A DNA stretch of 64,000 bases from JACDAE01 sp963744875 (GCA_963744875.1 CAVUVQ010000010.1:620001-684000), one strand, 5' to 3'; positions 8,362 through 18,233 are shown, numbered from the stretch's first letter. Notes: generated by a model from the letters alone, not told the origin. Program-made: numbers and translations.

Positions 8362-10617
8362 TCATTTGTATATTCGGGTGTCTTTGTTATTATAGATTAA
8401 ATTCTTATTGTTAGTCAAAAATTCATTTGGGAAATTGTACTCCATACGTGTATCTTTAGGACTAGTTATGCCTACACCATTGACAGTATTTGCATAGTTA
8501 GAATAAACTAACCCATTTTTATCAATGAGAGAGGGGAATACTTCCACAATAGCGGAAATATCTTTTTGATCGCCATAGCCGATCATCTTTTCAGTTGAGC
8601 CAATATCTGCAAAAATGGTCAGATGTTGTTTATTATTTGCATTCAGCCAGTGGATGGAGGCTATTTCACTTTGATGAATATATACTTCGTTGTAATATAA
8701 GCCAGAATTATTTAAAAACACCTGTGGATCTTGACCACCAGTTAATTGGAAAACAAATGTATTTGTAAAAATATAATAAGTAATAAAGAGCGTGGCAATA
8801 AAAAGGATTCTGATCCTATACGGAACAAACTGCAACAAGCGAGAAATGGCTAAAATGGCAGGAAGAGCGATTAAAAATAATGCTTGCTGATCTAATCTTC
8901 CTAGAGGATAAAATAAAGAGATGGCGGGTACAGAAGTGATAAGAATGAGAGCGACAGCAAATCCCATGGAAAGGATAGTGTATTCAGCGGAGAAAAGCTT
9001 CTTGCGGAATAAAACGATTGCCCATATAAAGCCAAAGAATAGCAATACTTTCATTATTTTTACAATCAGGGACCCCACGAAATAGACCAGATTGCTTATT
9101 GAAACAGGTACATGCAAAGGCAAGACATCTTTATCTATAATAGTAGGCGTATAGTTTTTATAGGTAGATTGTGGATAATAAGTAAATTTATACTGACTAT
9201 CAGATTTTAAGGTATCATTAAGTTGTTGACTGAGCAAAATTTGCGGATCTTCAGATGTAGATGCAAAAAGCTGATCGAAGATAGAGGTGTTAAGGGTATG
9301 TTGCCCGAAATTTGTAATATTAGCGCTTGTCTCAATCAAGACATACCCTATATTGCCCGCTATATTTGTAATGATGCCAAACCATAGAAATGCAAACGCT
9401 ATAAAAAGGGTGACAGGCAGTGGCTTGAGGGTAAAATCTTCTGGCACAATATGAAAATACTTATAGGCGATTTTTTTGTATATTACCAAACAGATGCATG
9501 CAAATCCAAAGATCGCGATCAGAATGTATGCTGTCGAATAATGTGATAACACCACTGAGAAACTAAAAATAACAAAAAGCAATTTCTTTTGCCGCCCCGA
9601 CATTTGCTTATTGAATAATGTTAACAGGATTAATCCGAAGAAAAGATAGGCAGTTTCTTGCCTGACAAGAGCAGGCATTTCAAGGAAAAAATCTAATGTG
9701 GACATAAAGAAAAAAGTACATAAGAAGGCAACCAGAGGATGGCCAAACTTTTTTGCAAGAGAATAAACAACTATAGGGGTAAGTGCAAATAGACATTGAA
9801 ATAAAATTTTGTATACGTATGCATTATCCACTTTTGTGAAGTAATGGAAAAGTGTTGGTAAGATTGTTATGCTCAGACATGCATTATAGGGATCTGGATA
9901 GTTTGCCATGCTCCACAACTGATGTGTTTCTGTTAGCATAAATACTTTATATTCTGTATAGATATCCCATCCGATAATAGATGAACTCCTGAGGCTAAAC
10001 ATGAAAAGCAACGAGATAGCGATCAAATAAACAGGCAATTCATAATGAAATTCTTTCAGCATCTTCATAAAAATTATAATAATGACCACATAGATGGCGA
10101 TAGATGCCAAAAGCACCATGATGAGTGTGTTTACACCATTGCTATTTAATAGATCGGTTCCGAGTATGCTGAGGACCGGAAAGAAAAGGGCTACAATATA
10201 GAAAAAAAGCTCTATAAATTTTACTTTCGGCATTGTTATAGATAATAAATTATTACTTTTTCTCATATGATTGATGAAAAGAAGCAGGGTCATATAAATG
10301 TCAAAAACGATGAGGCTGTTCTGCATATTTAATGGACCCGGTATGGATGGAAAGATGACAAGCACATTTGTACTGAGGCCGACAAGTAGCAGATAGGAAA
10401 TACTTAATCCAACGATAAATGCGATCGACTCGAAGAAGGAGATGCCCCGTATTCTTAGTAATCTGTAAATAAAAAATCCTGGAATGATGCTTAGATAGAG
10501 AAAGGAGTATACTGAGCTAATAAATCCTATGTTAAAGCCAGATAGAACAGCTATATTAAATAACAATGTCGCAATGATACCGAAAAGCAATATCTTCTGA
10601 TTTGTGATCTTCAACAT
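8362..10617 (-). CDS. DUF2206-like polytopic membrane protein
   Basis: A protein of about 750 residues with roughly 15-18 hydrophobic segments, alternating with loops, and a hydrophilic extracytoplasmic C-terminal domain of about 130 residues. The overall plan matches DUF2206-type membrane proteins, which are mostly archaeal and sit in surface-polysaccharide loci; this assignment rests on architecture and general resemblance. They may be GT-C-like transferases, but no catalytic motif can be confirmed here. An upstream in-frame ATG exists at 10680. The ATG at 10617 is preferred because GGAGG lies six bases before it. It is downstream of the DUF1616-like gene and of four glycosyltransferase genes on the same strand, and 197 bases upstream of the NRPS start. 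AT content is higher than in the right half of the window. Confidence 0.65.
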   Translation of the reverse strand: MLKITNQKILLFGIIATLLFNIAVLSGFNIGFISSVYSFLYLSIIPGFFIYRLLRIRGISFFESIAFIVGLSISYLLLVGLSTNVLVIFPSIPGPLNMQNSLIVFDIYMTLLLFINHMRKSNNLLSITMPKVKFIELFFYIVALFFPVLSILGTDLLNSNGVNTLIMVLLASIAIYVVIIIIFMKMLKEFHYELPVYLIAISLLFMFSLRSSSIIGWDIYTEYKVFMLTETHQLWSMANYPDPYNACLSITILPTLFHYFTKVDNAYVYKILFQCLFALTPIVVYSLAKKFGHPLVAFLCTFFFMSTLDFFLEMPALVRQETAYLFFGLILLTLFNKQMSGRQKKLLFVIFSFSVVLSHYSTAYILIAIFGFACICLVIYKKIAYKYFHIVPEDFTLKPLPVTLFIAFAFLWFGIITNIAGNIGYVLIETSANITNFGQHTLNTSIFDQLFASTSEDPQILLSQQLNDTLKSDSQYKFTYYPQSTYKNYTPTIIDKDVLPLHVPVSISNLVYFVGSLIVKIMKVLLFFGFIWAIVLFRKKLFSAEYTILSMGFAVALILITSVPAISLFYPLGRLDQQALFLIALPAILAISRLLQFVPYRIRILFIATLFITYYIFTNTFVFQLTGGQDPQVFLNNSGLYYNEVYIHQSEIASIHWLNANNKQHLTIFADIGSTEKMIGYGDQKDISAIVEVFPSLIDKNGLVYSNYANTVNGVGITSPKDTRMEYNFPNEFLTNNKNLIYNNKDTRIYK

Positions 10618-10720
10618 CTTTTCCTCCAGCAGGCCGTCAAAATTTTTCTGTAAATAATTTGTTATATCGCATGTTCGCAATCTTCTCCCTTCACCTTCTC
10701 ACCTTTTGATGCTAATCAAC

Positions 10721-11425
10721 TTACGCACTTCCCTCTATCAAAAAATCAATAGATTGATTTTTATTTACGAGATTCACAACAATTTCACTCTTCGGCAAAA
10801 TATTTGTGGTGGCAAACTTTTCTTGAATAGTTTTGTAGTCGTTCTCTTTTACAAAAATCGTACCTTGATCAAATAGTGACTTTTCTTGTCCAACCTCTAG
10901 ATACACCGCATAGGAATATTCCATATCTTTACCTTCAAGATTATGGAGAGTAAATTGAAAAGCGTATGAATGCTTAGGGACAATTTCAGAGGGGAGATGA
11001 AGATAATCTTCAAAATACAATTCAGTAAATGTTTCTGATTGGGGTTTACCAGTCGCAATAGACACGGACCATACGTAAGCGATACCAAAAATTGCTAGTC
11101 CAACAAAAGCTACCAGGAAAAGACATTTCCCTACAAAAATAGTAATTTTTCTTTTATTATAGACACGATCCTTTGATCCCACAGATGATGGTTTTTCTGT
11201 AGCAAGATCTGCGGCGTCATCTTCTGTTTCCACTGATGAATTTTGTTCTGTGACAAGATCTGTGGAAACAGCGTTTATTTTCATAGCCAGACGTTTTTCC
11301 GTTGGAACACCTTCATCGTCATTTTCTGATTCCACCGCAAGATCTTGAGTGTCATCTTCTGATTCCTCAGGTGATGATTTTTGCGTTGCAAGATTTACTG
11401 TGTCATCTTCATGTGTTTCTTGCAT
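10721..11425 (-). CDS. DUF1616-like single-pass membrane protein with acidic N-terminal repeats
   Basis: The first 95 residues are acidic and cytoplasmic, with loosely repeated units of the form EDDxxDLATEKSS (near residues 7-15, 24-30, 55-62 and 66-77). A single transmembrane helix spans about residues 97-120. The extracytoplasmic part of 110 residues begins TELYFEDYLHLP and resembles the C-terminal domain of DUF1616 proteins, which fold like small beta-sandwiches. Its position directly before the DUF2206-like gene and after the glycosyltransferases is the usual company of DUF1616. A role in surface-glycan assembly or attachment is inference. The ribosome site is weak: AAAAGG about 14 bases before the ATG. 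Confidence 0.55.
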   Translation of the reverse strand: MQETHEDDTVNLATQKSSPEESEDDTQDLAVESENDDEGVPTEKRLAMKINAVSTDLVTEQNSSVETEDDAADLATEKPSSVGSKDRVYNKRKITIFVGKCLFLVAFVGLAIFGIAYVWSVSIATGKPQSETFTELYFEDYLHLPSEIVPKHSYAFQFTLHNLEGKDMEYSYAVYLEVGQEKSLFDQGTIFVKENDYKTIQEKFATTNILPKSEIVVNLVNKNQSIDFLIEGSA

Positions 11426-11478
11426 AAATATTTTACATACCTTTTCTAAATGAATACTAAACGGCTCAATGTACCTGG

Positions 11479-12651
11479 CTAGACATGGGACGTATTTCTC
11501 TCAGTAATCCCTTCTGCAATATTATCTGAATACAGGGTATCTGACAATGCCACTTGCTTATAAACATCTTCAATAGAATTCAACACATTTTCCCACGAAT
11601 AAGAACGAGCTTTTTGTATAGATAAAGTTCCCAACTTCCGCATAGTATCTTCATCGGATAGAACTGCATCCAGTGCTTTTGCATAGTTTTTGGCCGTCGG
11701 ATCTTGAATGAGTATTCCACATTCACCAAGGATTGGGCGTATCTCAGGAGAATCGGAAGCAATCACAGGTAAGCCGGCTGCCAATGCTTCAAGCATTGAA
11801 AGAGAAATACCTTCTTTTAACGAGGGAAGCACAAATATATCTGCTGATTGGTAAAGTTCAAGAAGCTCTTTACCCGTCTTTTTACCGTGGAGTTGAATAT
11901 TTTTTAGTTGGTGCTTCTGAATTAAGGCTTCTATATTTTTTCGCAGTTCCCCTTCACCTACAATATCTAAAAAGACACTTGTTTGCATTTGTGCAACTGC
12001 TTCAATGAGTAGCGCCAGATTTTTCTGTGGTACCAACCGGCCAACGAATAATATATGTGGAATAGTCTGCGAACTCATTTTTTTGCCTACAAAATAGGTT
12101 TCAGCCACACCATTAGATATTACAACAATAGATTCCAAAGGAAGCCCATACTTCGCCGCGATAAATTTCTTATTTGCGTCGGAAAGGCAAATAATTTTTG
12201 CAGCAGACTTCAGGACCCATTTGAGAAACAATTTCTTGTAGAACTCCAGCAGAAAACCGTAAGGGCCGGAGGGGTCTACATCCATATGGACATGTGCAAT
12301 ATATGGTATCCTTCTTACCTTAGATATCAAGTACACAATCTCTGGCGAGAATGCTTGAGCAACGTGCAGGTGGATAAGAGAATGTCGAGGTAAGGCAAGA
12401 AGCCGAAAAAACAAGGAAAATATAATGGGTGTATGTGCAAATTCAATCGATTTTAAATAATGAACTTGTGATTTTGAATTATTAACTGCACTTTGGACAT
12501 GGCCTCTATCAGATGTATATACTAACACAGCATATCCCTTGTCCACCAGTCCCTCTGCTATGTGAGCAGCACAATTTTCCATACCACCTAGATGAGGTGG
12601 ATAATAGGATACTACTTGCACGATGGTAGGAGATAGAGTTATTTTAGCCAT
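11479..12651 (-). CDS. GT4-family glycosyltransferase
   Basis: A retaining GT-B enzyme of 390 residues, cytoplasmic or at the inner membrane face, transferring a sugar from a nucleotide donor to a glycan or lipid carrier. The N-terminal acceptor domain has the typical YYPPHLGGMENCAAHIAEGL motif with its Gly-rich loop. The donor domain has ILFVGRLVPQKNL and the EX7E-like signature KEGISLSMLEALAAGLPVIAS. AAAGGAG precedes the ATG by 11 bases. It is the third of four same-strand glycosyltransferase genes and ends just upstream of the DUF1616-like gene. Its sugar specificity cannot be read from sequence. Confidence 0.85.
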   Translation of the reverse strand: MAKITLSPTIVQVVSYYPPHLGGMENCAAHIAEGLVDKGYAVLVYTSDRGHVQSAVNNSKSQVHYLKSIEFAHTPIIFSLFFRLLALPRHSLIHLHVAQAFSPEIVYLISKVRRIPYIAHVHMDVDPSGPYGFLLEFYKKLFLKWVLKSAAKIICLSDANKKFIAAKYGLPLESIVVISNGVAETYFVGKKMSSQTIPHILFVGRLVPQKNLALLIEAVAQMQTSVFLDIVGEGELRKNIEALIQKHQLKNIQLHGKKTGKELLELYQSADIFVLPSLKEGISLSMLEALAAGLPVIASDSPEIRPILGECGILIQDPTAKNYAKALDAVLSDEDTMRKLGTLSIQKARSYSWENVLNSIEDVYKQVALSDTLYSDNIAEGITERNTSHV

Positions 12652-12719
12652 GATTCAAAGACTCCTTTTGCTCAGTCAACACATTTATTTTAAGCTTACA
12701 CAACTTTTATAAGGCAATA

Positions 12720-13978
12720 TTACTTTGTGTATAGCCCTTCTATTTGTTTTGCGATTTTTCGCCAATCATATTTTTCTTCAACCAGGTTTCTTCCGTTACT
12801 ACCCATCGTTTTTGCCAGAGTAGGATCGCTCATTATAGTAGTTATTGCGTTCGCAAGTTCTTCAGCGTTTTTGGTTCAACTACGAGGCCGGTATTATACT
12901 TTTTAATATCTCCACTCATACCTACGATATTTGTGGCAATGACGGGAACATTGCATGCCATTGCTTCAAGTAGGACGATCCCAAAGCCTTCAATTTCTAT
13001 AGATGGTAAGATGAATATCGATGCTGTGTTGTAATAACTTACCAGATTCTCCTGGTTAACCTCTCCAACAAAGTGTACATTATCATTTAAGCCTGCTAGC
13101 TGAACTTTTTGTTGGTAGTACTTTTTTAATTCACCTTCCCCAACAATTGTGAGTTCTATATCCACGAAATCCTTTTTTATCATCGTTAAAGCTTCTAGTA
13201 AGTAATCCAGGCCTTTAAATTTATGATGCTTATCTAAAACAGATATAAAAAGCAGGCTAATTTTTTTTATATCTTCTCTAGCAGGTTTTTTAAAAAGTGC
13301 TAAGTCAATGCCATTAGGTATGGTTAATATTTTCTTTTTATATGGCGTTAGCAATTTTTTTGTCGCGCTAAAACTACTTTCCCAGGCTGGATTTACGATA
13401 ATTATTTTATCGACGAGAGTGAGCGTCAATTTAAAGAAAGTAAACAAATAGATCTTCGTGATAACTTTACCTAAAAAACTTGATTTATCCATATCATTAT
13501 GTATTGTGATAATAGATCTCTTTCTCATGATTCTGGCTATCAAAACACTCCAATCCGCTGACCAGGGTGTTGGCATATGAGTATGGATTACATCAAAGTG
13601 TGTTCGTAAAATTCTTAACGGGAGAGAAAAAGTAATGTTGGTATTAGTAATTTTAAATAGATATGCTAATCTTTCTATTGCAATCGTATGAATATTTCTA
13701 GTATTGGATCGTGGGTCGTTCGCACAAATAACCTTAACAAAATTTCCATTATTAACCAGCTCTTTAGATAAGTAATAGACATGATTTTCTACTCCTCCAA
13801 TCGAAGGGAAAAATCGAATAGGAGTTTGTAAAATCGTTGTTTTATTGCAATTGCTCCAGTCTTCTTGAGGCTCATCCAGGATACCTTCTCCAGGGTAAAT
13901 AGAGGAACTATTACTGAAGAACTTATTCATCTGTGAGAAGAGAATATTTTGCAAATGTCTAGTAAATAATGGTCTCAT
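12720..13978 (-). CDS. GT4-family glycosyltransferase with C-terminal frameshift
   Basis: This resembles its neighbours: an N-terminal SIGGVENHVYYLSKEL acceptor motif, a donor domain with LLFISVLDKHHKFKGLDYL, and the GFGIVLLEAMACNVPVIAT signature. The literal frame stops at 12842 shortly after TGLVVEPK. The plus strand has five T at 12868-12872; adding one base restores about 50 residues ending at the TAA at 12720-12722, including a normal family C-terminus (EEKYDWRKIAKQIEGLYTK). This strongly suggests a lost base rather than a truncated enzyme. AAGGAG lies eight bases before the ATG at 13978. The gene starts 18 bases after the stop of the upstream GT4 gene, in an apparent operon. Confidence 0.75.
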
Positions 13979-13996
13979 ATTTTATATACTCCTTTT

Positions 13997-15139
13997 TTAA
14001 ATGACGATGGCGGAGCTTTGGCTCGTGTACACATCTTCAACTCTTTGAACCAAATTATCCCAATCATATTGCTGAAGAAATGGTAGATACCCTGCGGGAT
14101 CTGGCTTCATCATCATATATTCATCAATTGCATTTGCGAGATTCTCTTTTGATAAAGAAATAACCTTTCCATTTAGCCTCTCTTTAATCAGGTATCTAGC
14201 AGCATTTTGATGATAATCAGTTGTTATAACCGGCAACCCACACCCATTTGCTTCCAGAACGACAATACCAAATCCCTCACGTGTAGAAGGAAAGGCAAAA
14301 GCGCACGATGATTTCATCAACGCATATAGTTGAGCATGGTCGTCGATACCTTCAATAAATTCAACATTCTCAAACAGATCATTGTTTTGTACCAAGGTGC
14401 TCAAGTTATTCTTCTCAGGGCCTCGGCCCACGATAATACACTTTATTTTGGGATATTTCGTTTTGAGTAGAGCTATACTTTGTATTAATACATCAATATT
14501 TTTATGCGATAATAACCTTCCTACAAAGATGACATCTGAGCGCGAAGTTGCTGGGGCAATAGTTTCAAGCTCGTGCATTGAAATACCATTAGGGACAACA
14601 GCGATTTTATGCTGGGGTACATTCAGCTTTGTGGCAAGCTCTCTTGCGGTATAGTCAGATACCGCTATAAATTTGTCGGGAAGCATTGCAGTGACTTTTT
14701 CAATCAAGGCTGCTAATACTCCTGACAATCCCATATATTTTATCCAATAGGAAACTCCCCAGACCTCATTCCAGATGACATGCAATTTTTTTCTTTTAAG
14801 AAGGGCAACTACTTTTGTACTAAAGAGTACGAAATGTGGCATATGGTTAACATCAATAATATCAAATTCTTCTTTTATCAACTTAAAACAATATAACGAG
14901 AAGAATAAAGCCTCTTTGATAGAACGTCTTTCACCTGAATATAGCGAGAAATACGGGCTTATTGCTTTTAGCTGTACACCTTCATCTATCCTGGTATCTG
15001 ATCCCTGCCACCATTGCATGCAGTAAATCGTAACGTTATGGCCCCTTTTGGCAAGTCGTGTGGCAATTTCATAAATTCTTTTCTCTGTACCACCTTTGCT
15101 ATACGGATAGACTACATCAGATACTATTGCTATTTTCAA
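13997..15139 (-). CDS. GT4-family glycosyltransferase
   Basis: A GT-B fold enzyme of 380 residues. VVYPYSKGGTEKRIYEIATRL at the N-terminus is the glycine-rich acceptor-side loop. VIFVGRLLSHKNIDVLI opens the donor domain, and STREGFGIVVLEANGCGLPV carries the two conserved Glu of the EX7E motif, about residues 290-300. There is no signal peptide or membrane helix. AAGGAGAG precedes the start. It lies between the GT2 gene (upstream) and another GT4 gene (downstream), consistent with stepwise assembly of one oligosaccharide. Donor and acceptor are unknown. Confidence 0.85.
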   Translation of the reverse strand: MKIAIVSDVVYPYSKGGTEKRIYEIATRLAKRGHNVTIYCMQWWQGSDTRIDEGVQLKAISPYFSLYSGERRSIKEALFFSLYCFKLIKEEFDIIDVNHMPHFVLFSTKVVALLKRKKLHVIWNEVWGVSYWIKYMGLSGVLAALIEKVTAMLPDKFIAVSDYTARELATKLNVPQHKIAVVPNGISMHELETIAPATSRSDVIFVGRLLSHKNIDVLIQSIALLKTKYPKIKCIIVGRGPEKNNLSTLVQNNDLFENVEFIEGIDDHAQLYALMKSSCAFAFPSTREGFGIVVLEANGCGLPVITTDYHQNAARYLIKERLNGKVISLSKENLANAIDEYMMMKPDPAGYLPFLQQYDWDNLVQRVEDVYTSQSSAIVI

Positions 15140-15270
15140 CTTGTCTTTCTCTCCTTATAAAAAATGGCTGGAAATACTTAGCTTATTCGGAAACCTCTTT
15201 GAAGCTACCTTGATCCAGTATAAAAACATGGTTTTCGAATAAACGCTTACAATCAGGCTGGCATCTTTAA

Positions 15271-16023
15271 CTAGACAACTACTGTCTGTTTCTCTTTTTC
15301 AACTACAATATTTGATTTTTCCTTTGTAGTATTTACAAAGAGAGTCGAAAGTTTCTTTTGGAAGATTTGGAGAATCACTTTTGTGCCATCTCTGAATGTG
15401 TTGAGTTTCGTCTCTCCAGAACGAATACGGTATTTGATCGGAACCTCTGCACATTTAAAACCTCTGATGTGCGCCTCAATCTTCAGCTCCTGAGAGAAAG
15501 GCATTCCAGATGATCTCACATCCATCTTATTCCAAATTTCTCTTCGGAAAACCCACATCCCTGACTGCGAGTCAACAAACGGCAGATTAAAAAGCAATTT
15601 GGTTACTACTGTAAGCACCTTGTTACCAAAGATATGACTTGGCGTCATTACTTCTGGATTGACATATTTCAATCTATCAGTGCTGATAAAATCCAGATTT
15701 TCCTCTTCCATCTTTTGAATGATTTTGGGTAAATCTTCGAATGGATAAGTAAGATCAGCATCTCCAGTAGCGATAATGTGTCCCGATGCATTAGCAAACC
15801 CTGCTTTATACGCATTGCCATATCCCTTAACAGGTTGTACGATAACGGTCGCGCCATGTTGTCGTGCAATATAACCTGTTTTGTCCTTTGACCCATTATC
15901 GATAACCATGACTTCGGTTTCGTACCCCATGTCCAGAAGAGCACTTATTGGTATTTCCTTGAGAACGCTTCCTATTCCCTCTTCTTCATTAAGTGCTGGG
16001 ATGACAACCGTTAATTTCTTCAT
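15271..16023 (-). CDS. GT2-family glycosyltransferase (polyprenyl-phosphate glycosyltransferase type)
   Basis: A short GT-A enzyme of 250 residues with no membrane helix. VVIPALNEEEGI at the N-terminus, the DNGSKDKT loop and TGDADLTYP (DxD-like metal site, about residue 87-89) match the dolichol/polyprenyl-phosphate mannosyltransferase branch of GT2. SGMWVFRREIW and YRIRSGETKLNTFRDG are typical later motifs. It is the first gene of the minus-strand glycan cluster and would plausibly charge a lipid carrier with a sugar used by the membrane transferases downstream. GAAGGG lies before the ATG. The upstream gap of 1.2 kb presumably holds the cluster promoter. Confidence 0.8.
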   Translation of the reverse strand: MKKLTVVIPALNEEEGIGSVLKEIPISALLDMGYETEVMVIDNGSKDKTGYIARQHGATVIVQPVKGYGNAYKAGFANASGHIIATGDADLTYPFEDLPKIIQKMEEENLDFISTDRLKYVNPEVMTPSHIFGNKVLTVVTKLLFNLPFVDSQSGMWVFRREIWNKMDVRSSGMPFSQELKIEAHIRGFKCAEVPIKYRIRSGETKLNTFRDGTKVILQIFQKKLSTLFVNTTKEKSNIVVEKEKQTVVV

Positions 16024-16404
16024 TTCGCTATTCCCTTCATCCAGAAATCTATCGATTGTTGTTTGTTGGTTGACTTGACGACTACTTCCTGACTTCCATG
16101 TAATGTCATGAGATTGAATCGCTCCTTATAAACAGATGCCCTATTTAAACTAAAAAATAAGCATCTTTACTATTAATGCTACTCACGGCGATAAAGGCAC
16201 TACATTGAAAAGTTGTTTCATTGTTAGGAGCATCAATAAAACCTTTCGGAACTATTCAGTATCCATCCTGGAATAACCACATCGGTACGTAGCACCCCCT
16301 AATTCTTAAATAGCATTACTCGCTAAATGTGCTTATTCTTCTCTCAAGGCTGCCTCCCCTGTTTAAAATCAATCCACTCTTCTACTACAGTTACAGACTT
16401 TTAC

Positions 16405-16447
16405 AAAAAAGGCTAATAGGATGAGCTTTTGTTTACTAGCCTTTTTT
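16405..16447. terminator. Bidirectional terminator-like hairpin
   Basis: An 11-bp perfect inverted repeat (AAAAAAGGCTA at 16405-16415 and TAGCCTTTTTT at 16437-16447) gives a stem flanked by T-rich tracts on both strands. On the minus strand it could end transcripts from the tetR gene, though the distance is about 770 bases. Confidence 0.5.
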
Positions 16448-16754
16448 AATTATCTATGAGCCTATAATACACGCATTTTAACTAAATTCCCATTAATTTT
16501 CGGTTAAGTTTACGTTTATTAATGTCCCATTGCGTGTACATCTATTAACCTATGTACTATCCGGAACAGTTGAAAATGGTTAAGGAATCTTTGATCAACA
16601 GGCATCAGCAACTCTTACTTATGCTTAAACATGCCTGATATGCCTTTGGATGAACTGATCTCGAACTTTCCTTGTTCCAGCCAGCAATTCTTCGTGGGGT
16701 AACACCTCAACGTGCCCTCAAACCTCACCTCTATGAGTAGTACTTGCTAGATAT

Positions 16755-16868
16755 AAAATATAACGCTTCAATGCTACATATTTTACATCTCCACTGTCAC
16801 TAGTATAAATGTGTAGGGTTAACTTTATATTAAAAATATAACGCTTCAATGCTACATATTTTTACATT
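16755..16868. repeat. Imperfect direct repeat, two copies with a 78-bp period
   Basis: Two copies of a 33-base AT-rich unit, sharing the core TATAACGCTTCAATGCTACA, begin near 16755 and 16833. Both are followed by a related ACTAGTATAAATG / ACAAGTATAATAAATG segment, so the whole 78-bp unit appears duplicated. It may be a regulator-binding array or a simple local duplication. Confidence 0.6.
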
Positions 16869-17217
16869 TCTATTACTACAAGTATAATAAATGCATTACA
16901 TTAAGTCAATACTGCGAATTGGTTACGGTACAGTCACGTAAAGATATGTTGTGTCATAATTTCTTAACTTGCAGTCCCACCATCATGCGATGCTTCTTTA
17001 CAATTGTATAGGAGATCAGGTTTTCTTGCAAGCATACAGCTATTCCTATGCAGAGAGGTTATACTCACTTTGTCTCTCCACTTTACGCTTTCCTATGTAC
17101 ATACCCCTGTATGATTTATTTTCCTGATTTCATTTTATGTAACCGGGGAGGTATGAGATCTGATGGGAGACGCAGATCGATAAATCGCGGACGCGATATA
17201 TATCGAGTCCCTACCTT

Positions 17218-17832
17218 TTATTCGTAATGGAGGGTGGCCTGGGCGAGATGGCATACCAGGGGCGCGACCTCTTGGAGGCTGCGGGTGGGTCCAGCCAGGG
17301 CTTCAAAGGTTTCAAAGCTGCTGAGGGTGAAGAGGATGTCGACGATTTCGTCGTGGGGGGCGTCGGATGGAAGGACTTGCTGCTTGATGAGGCGTTGTGT
17401 GATTACGCTTACTCCCTGGCGGCGGCGTTCGTCTCTTGCGCGTATCACTTGCTCGAAATCGGGGTCGAGGGCGGCCAGTGCTCGCAGGCGGCGCGTTACG
17501 AGGCGATCTGCGTCCCAGAAACGGCTGAAGATTAATAGATATTCGTTGAGCACGTTGAGCGGGTCGGGCTGGCGAAAGGCGTTTGCGAGCTGGTCCATCC
17601 CTCCATTGGCGGCGAGGGAGTCGCAGAGGGCTTCGAGCAATCCGCTTTTGGAGCCGAACTGATGATAGACGGTCATGCGTGCTACGTCTGCCTGACGCGC
17701 AACCTGGTCAATGGAAAAAGATGCGAAACCGTCGTTCGACATCAGTAATTCACGGGCGGCTCTGATGATACGTGCTCGCGTCTGTTCGGTGGCGGCCTGG
17801 CGTTGGCCGAGTCGGTATGGGCGAGGACTCAT
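17218..17832 (-). CDS. TetR/AcrR-family transcriptional regulator
   Basis: A regulator of 204 residues. The N-terminal helix-turn-helix spans about residues 15-65, with RIIRAARELL, SIDQVARQADVARMTVYHQFGSKSGLLEAL fitting the family consensus. The C-terminal ligand-binding domain is helical and not specific enough to name a ligand. It is divergent from the LLM oxidoreductase at 18234, the usual arrangement for a repressor and its target; the 400-bp gap between them would hold both promoters. Base composition is clearly GC-richer than in the glycan cluster to the left. Degenerate arms of the GGTAGGGAC repeat flank the gene in inverted orientation (17206-17216 and 17994-18003). Confidence 0.85.
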   Translation of the reverse strand: MSPRPYRLGQRQAATEQTRARIIRAARELLMSNDGFASFSIDQVARQADVARMTVYHQFGSKSGLLEALCDSLAANGGMDQLANAFRQPDPLNVLNEYLLIFSRFWDADRLVTRRLRALAALDPDFEQVIRARDERRRQGVSVITQRLIKQQVLPSDAPHDEIVDILFTLSSFETFEALAGPTRSLQEVAPLVCHLAQATLHYE

Positions 17833-18048
17833 ATAGGTGTCTTGATCCTCTCGGGATTTTGTTGTATAGTCAGTATAGTTAAATTTAATTGGATGGACTG
17901 TCTATAGAATATTCTATCACGGCTCTTCATCCTTCTGGGGAACGCTGTTGTCGGTATACGGGCGGACATAAGTTGCATTCGTTGATACAAATCGGGGTAG
18001 GGACCTGTTTTTACGGGATTAATCGTGGTGCCAGAAGGTCGATGAAGC

Positions 18049-18127
18049 GGGGTAGGGACCATCTTTCGTAGTGTAGCAGTAGACACATCAATAAATTGTG
18101 AGACGCTCTAAAGATGGTCCCTACCCC
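18049..18127. repeat. Family A palindromic element (copy 1)
   Basis: Inverted arms GGGGTAGGGACCATCTTT (18049-18066) and its complement (18110-18127). The right half also carries the CAATAAATTGTGAGACGC segment shared with other family A copies; the left half has lost it. It lies in the gap between tetR and the oxidoreductase gene. Confidence 0.75.
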
Positions 18128-18233
18128 GGAAATTGGGTCGCTACGCTGATGCAATGATGTTTGGTAGCATACTACGCACGTTCCTACGGAAGAACGAAAA
18201 GCTGGCTGCATTTGGAAAGGAGATCGCAATCAT

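Larger units (their letters stand above)
16024..17217. other. Long intergenic gap upstream of the glycan cluster
   Basis: No convincing coding sequence is visible on either strand. The stretch is AT-rich and holds a hairpin near 16405, an imperfect direct repeat near 16755-16868, and at its right edge a degenerate arm of the GTAGGGAC-type repeat (17203-17216). It probably contains the promoter region of the minus-strand glycan genes. Confidence 0.5.

Noticed and set aside
17227..17662. Plus-strand open frames opposite tetR
   Set aside because: They arise from GC-rich codons of the regulator; the minus-strand protein matches TetR in full.
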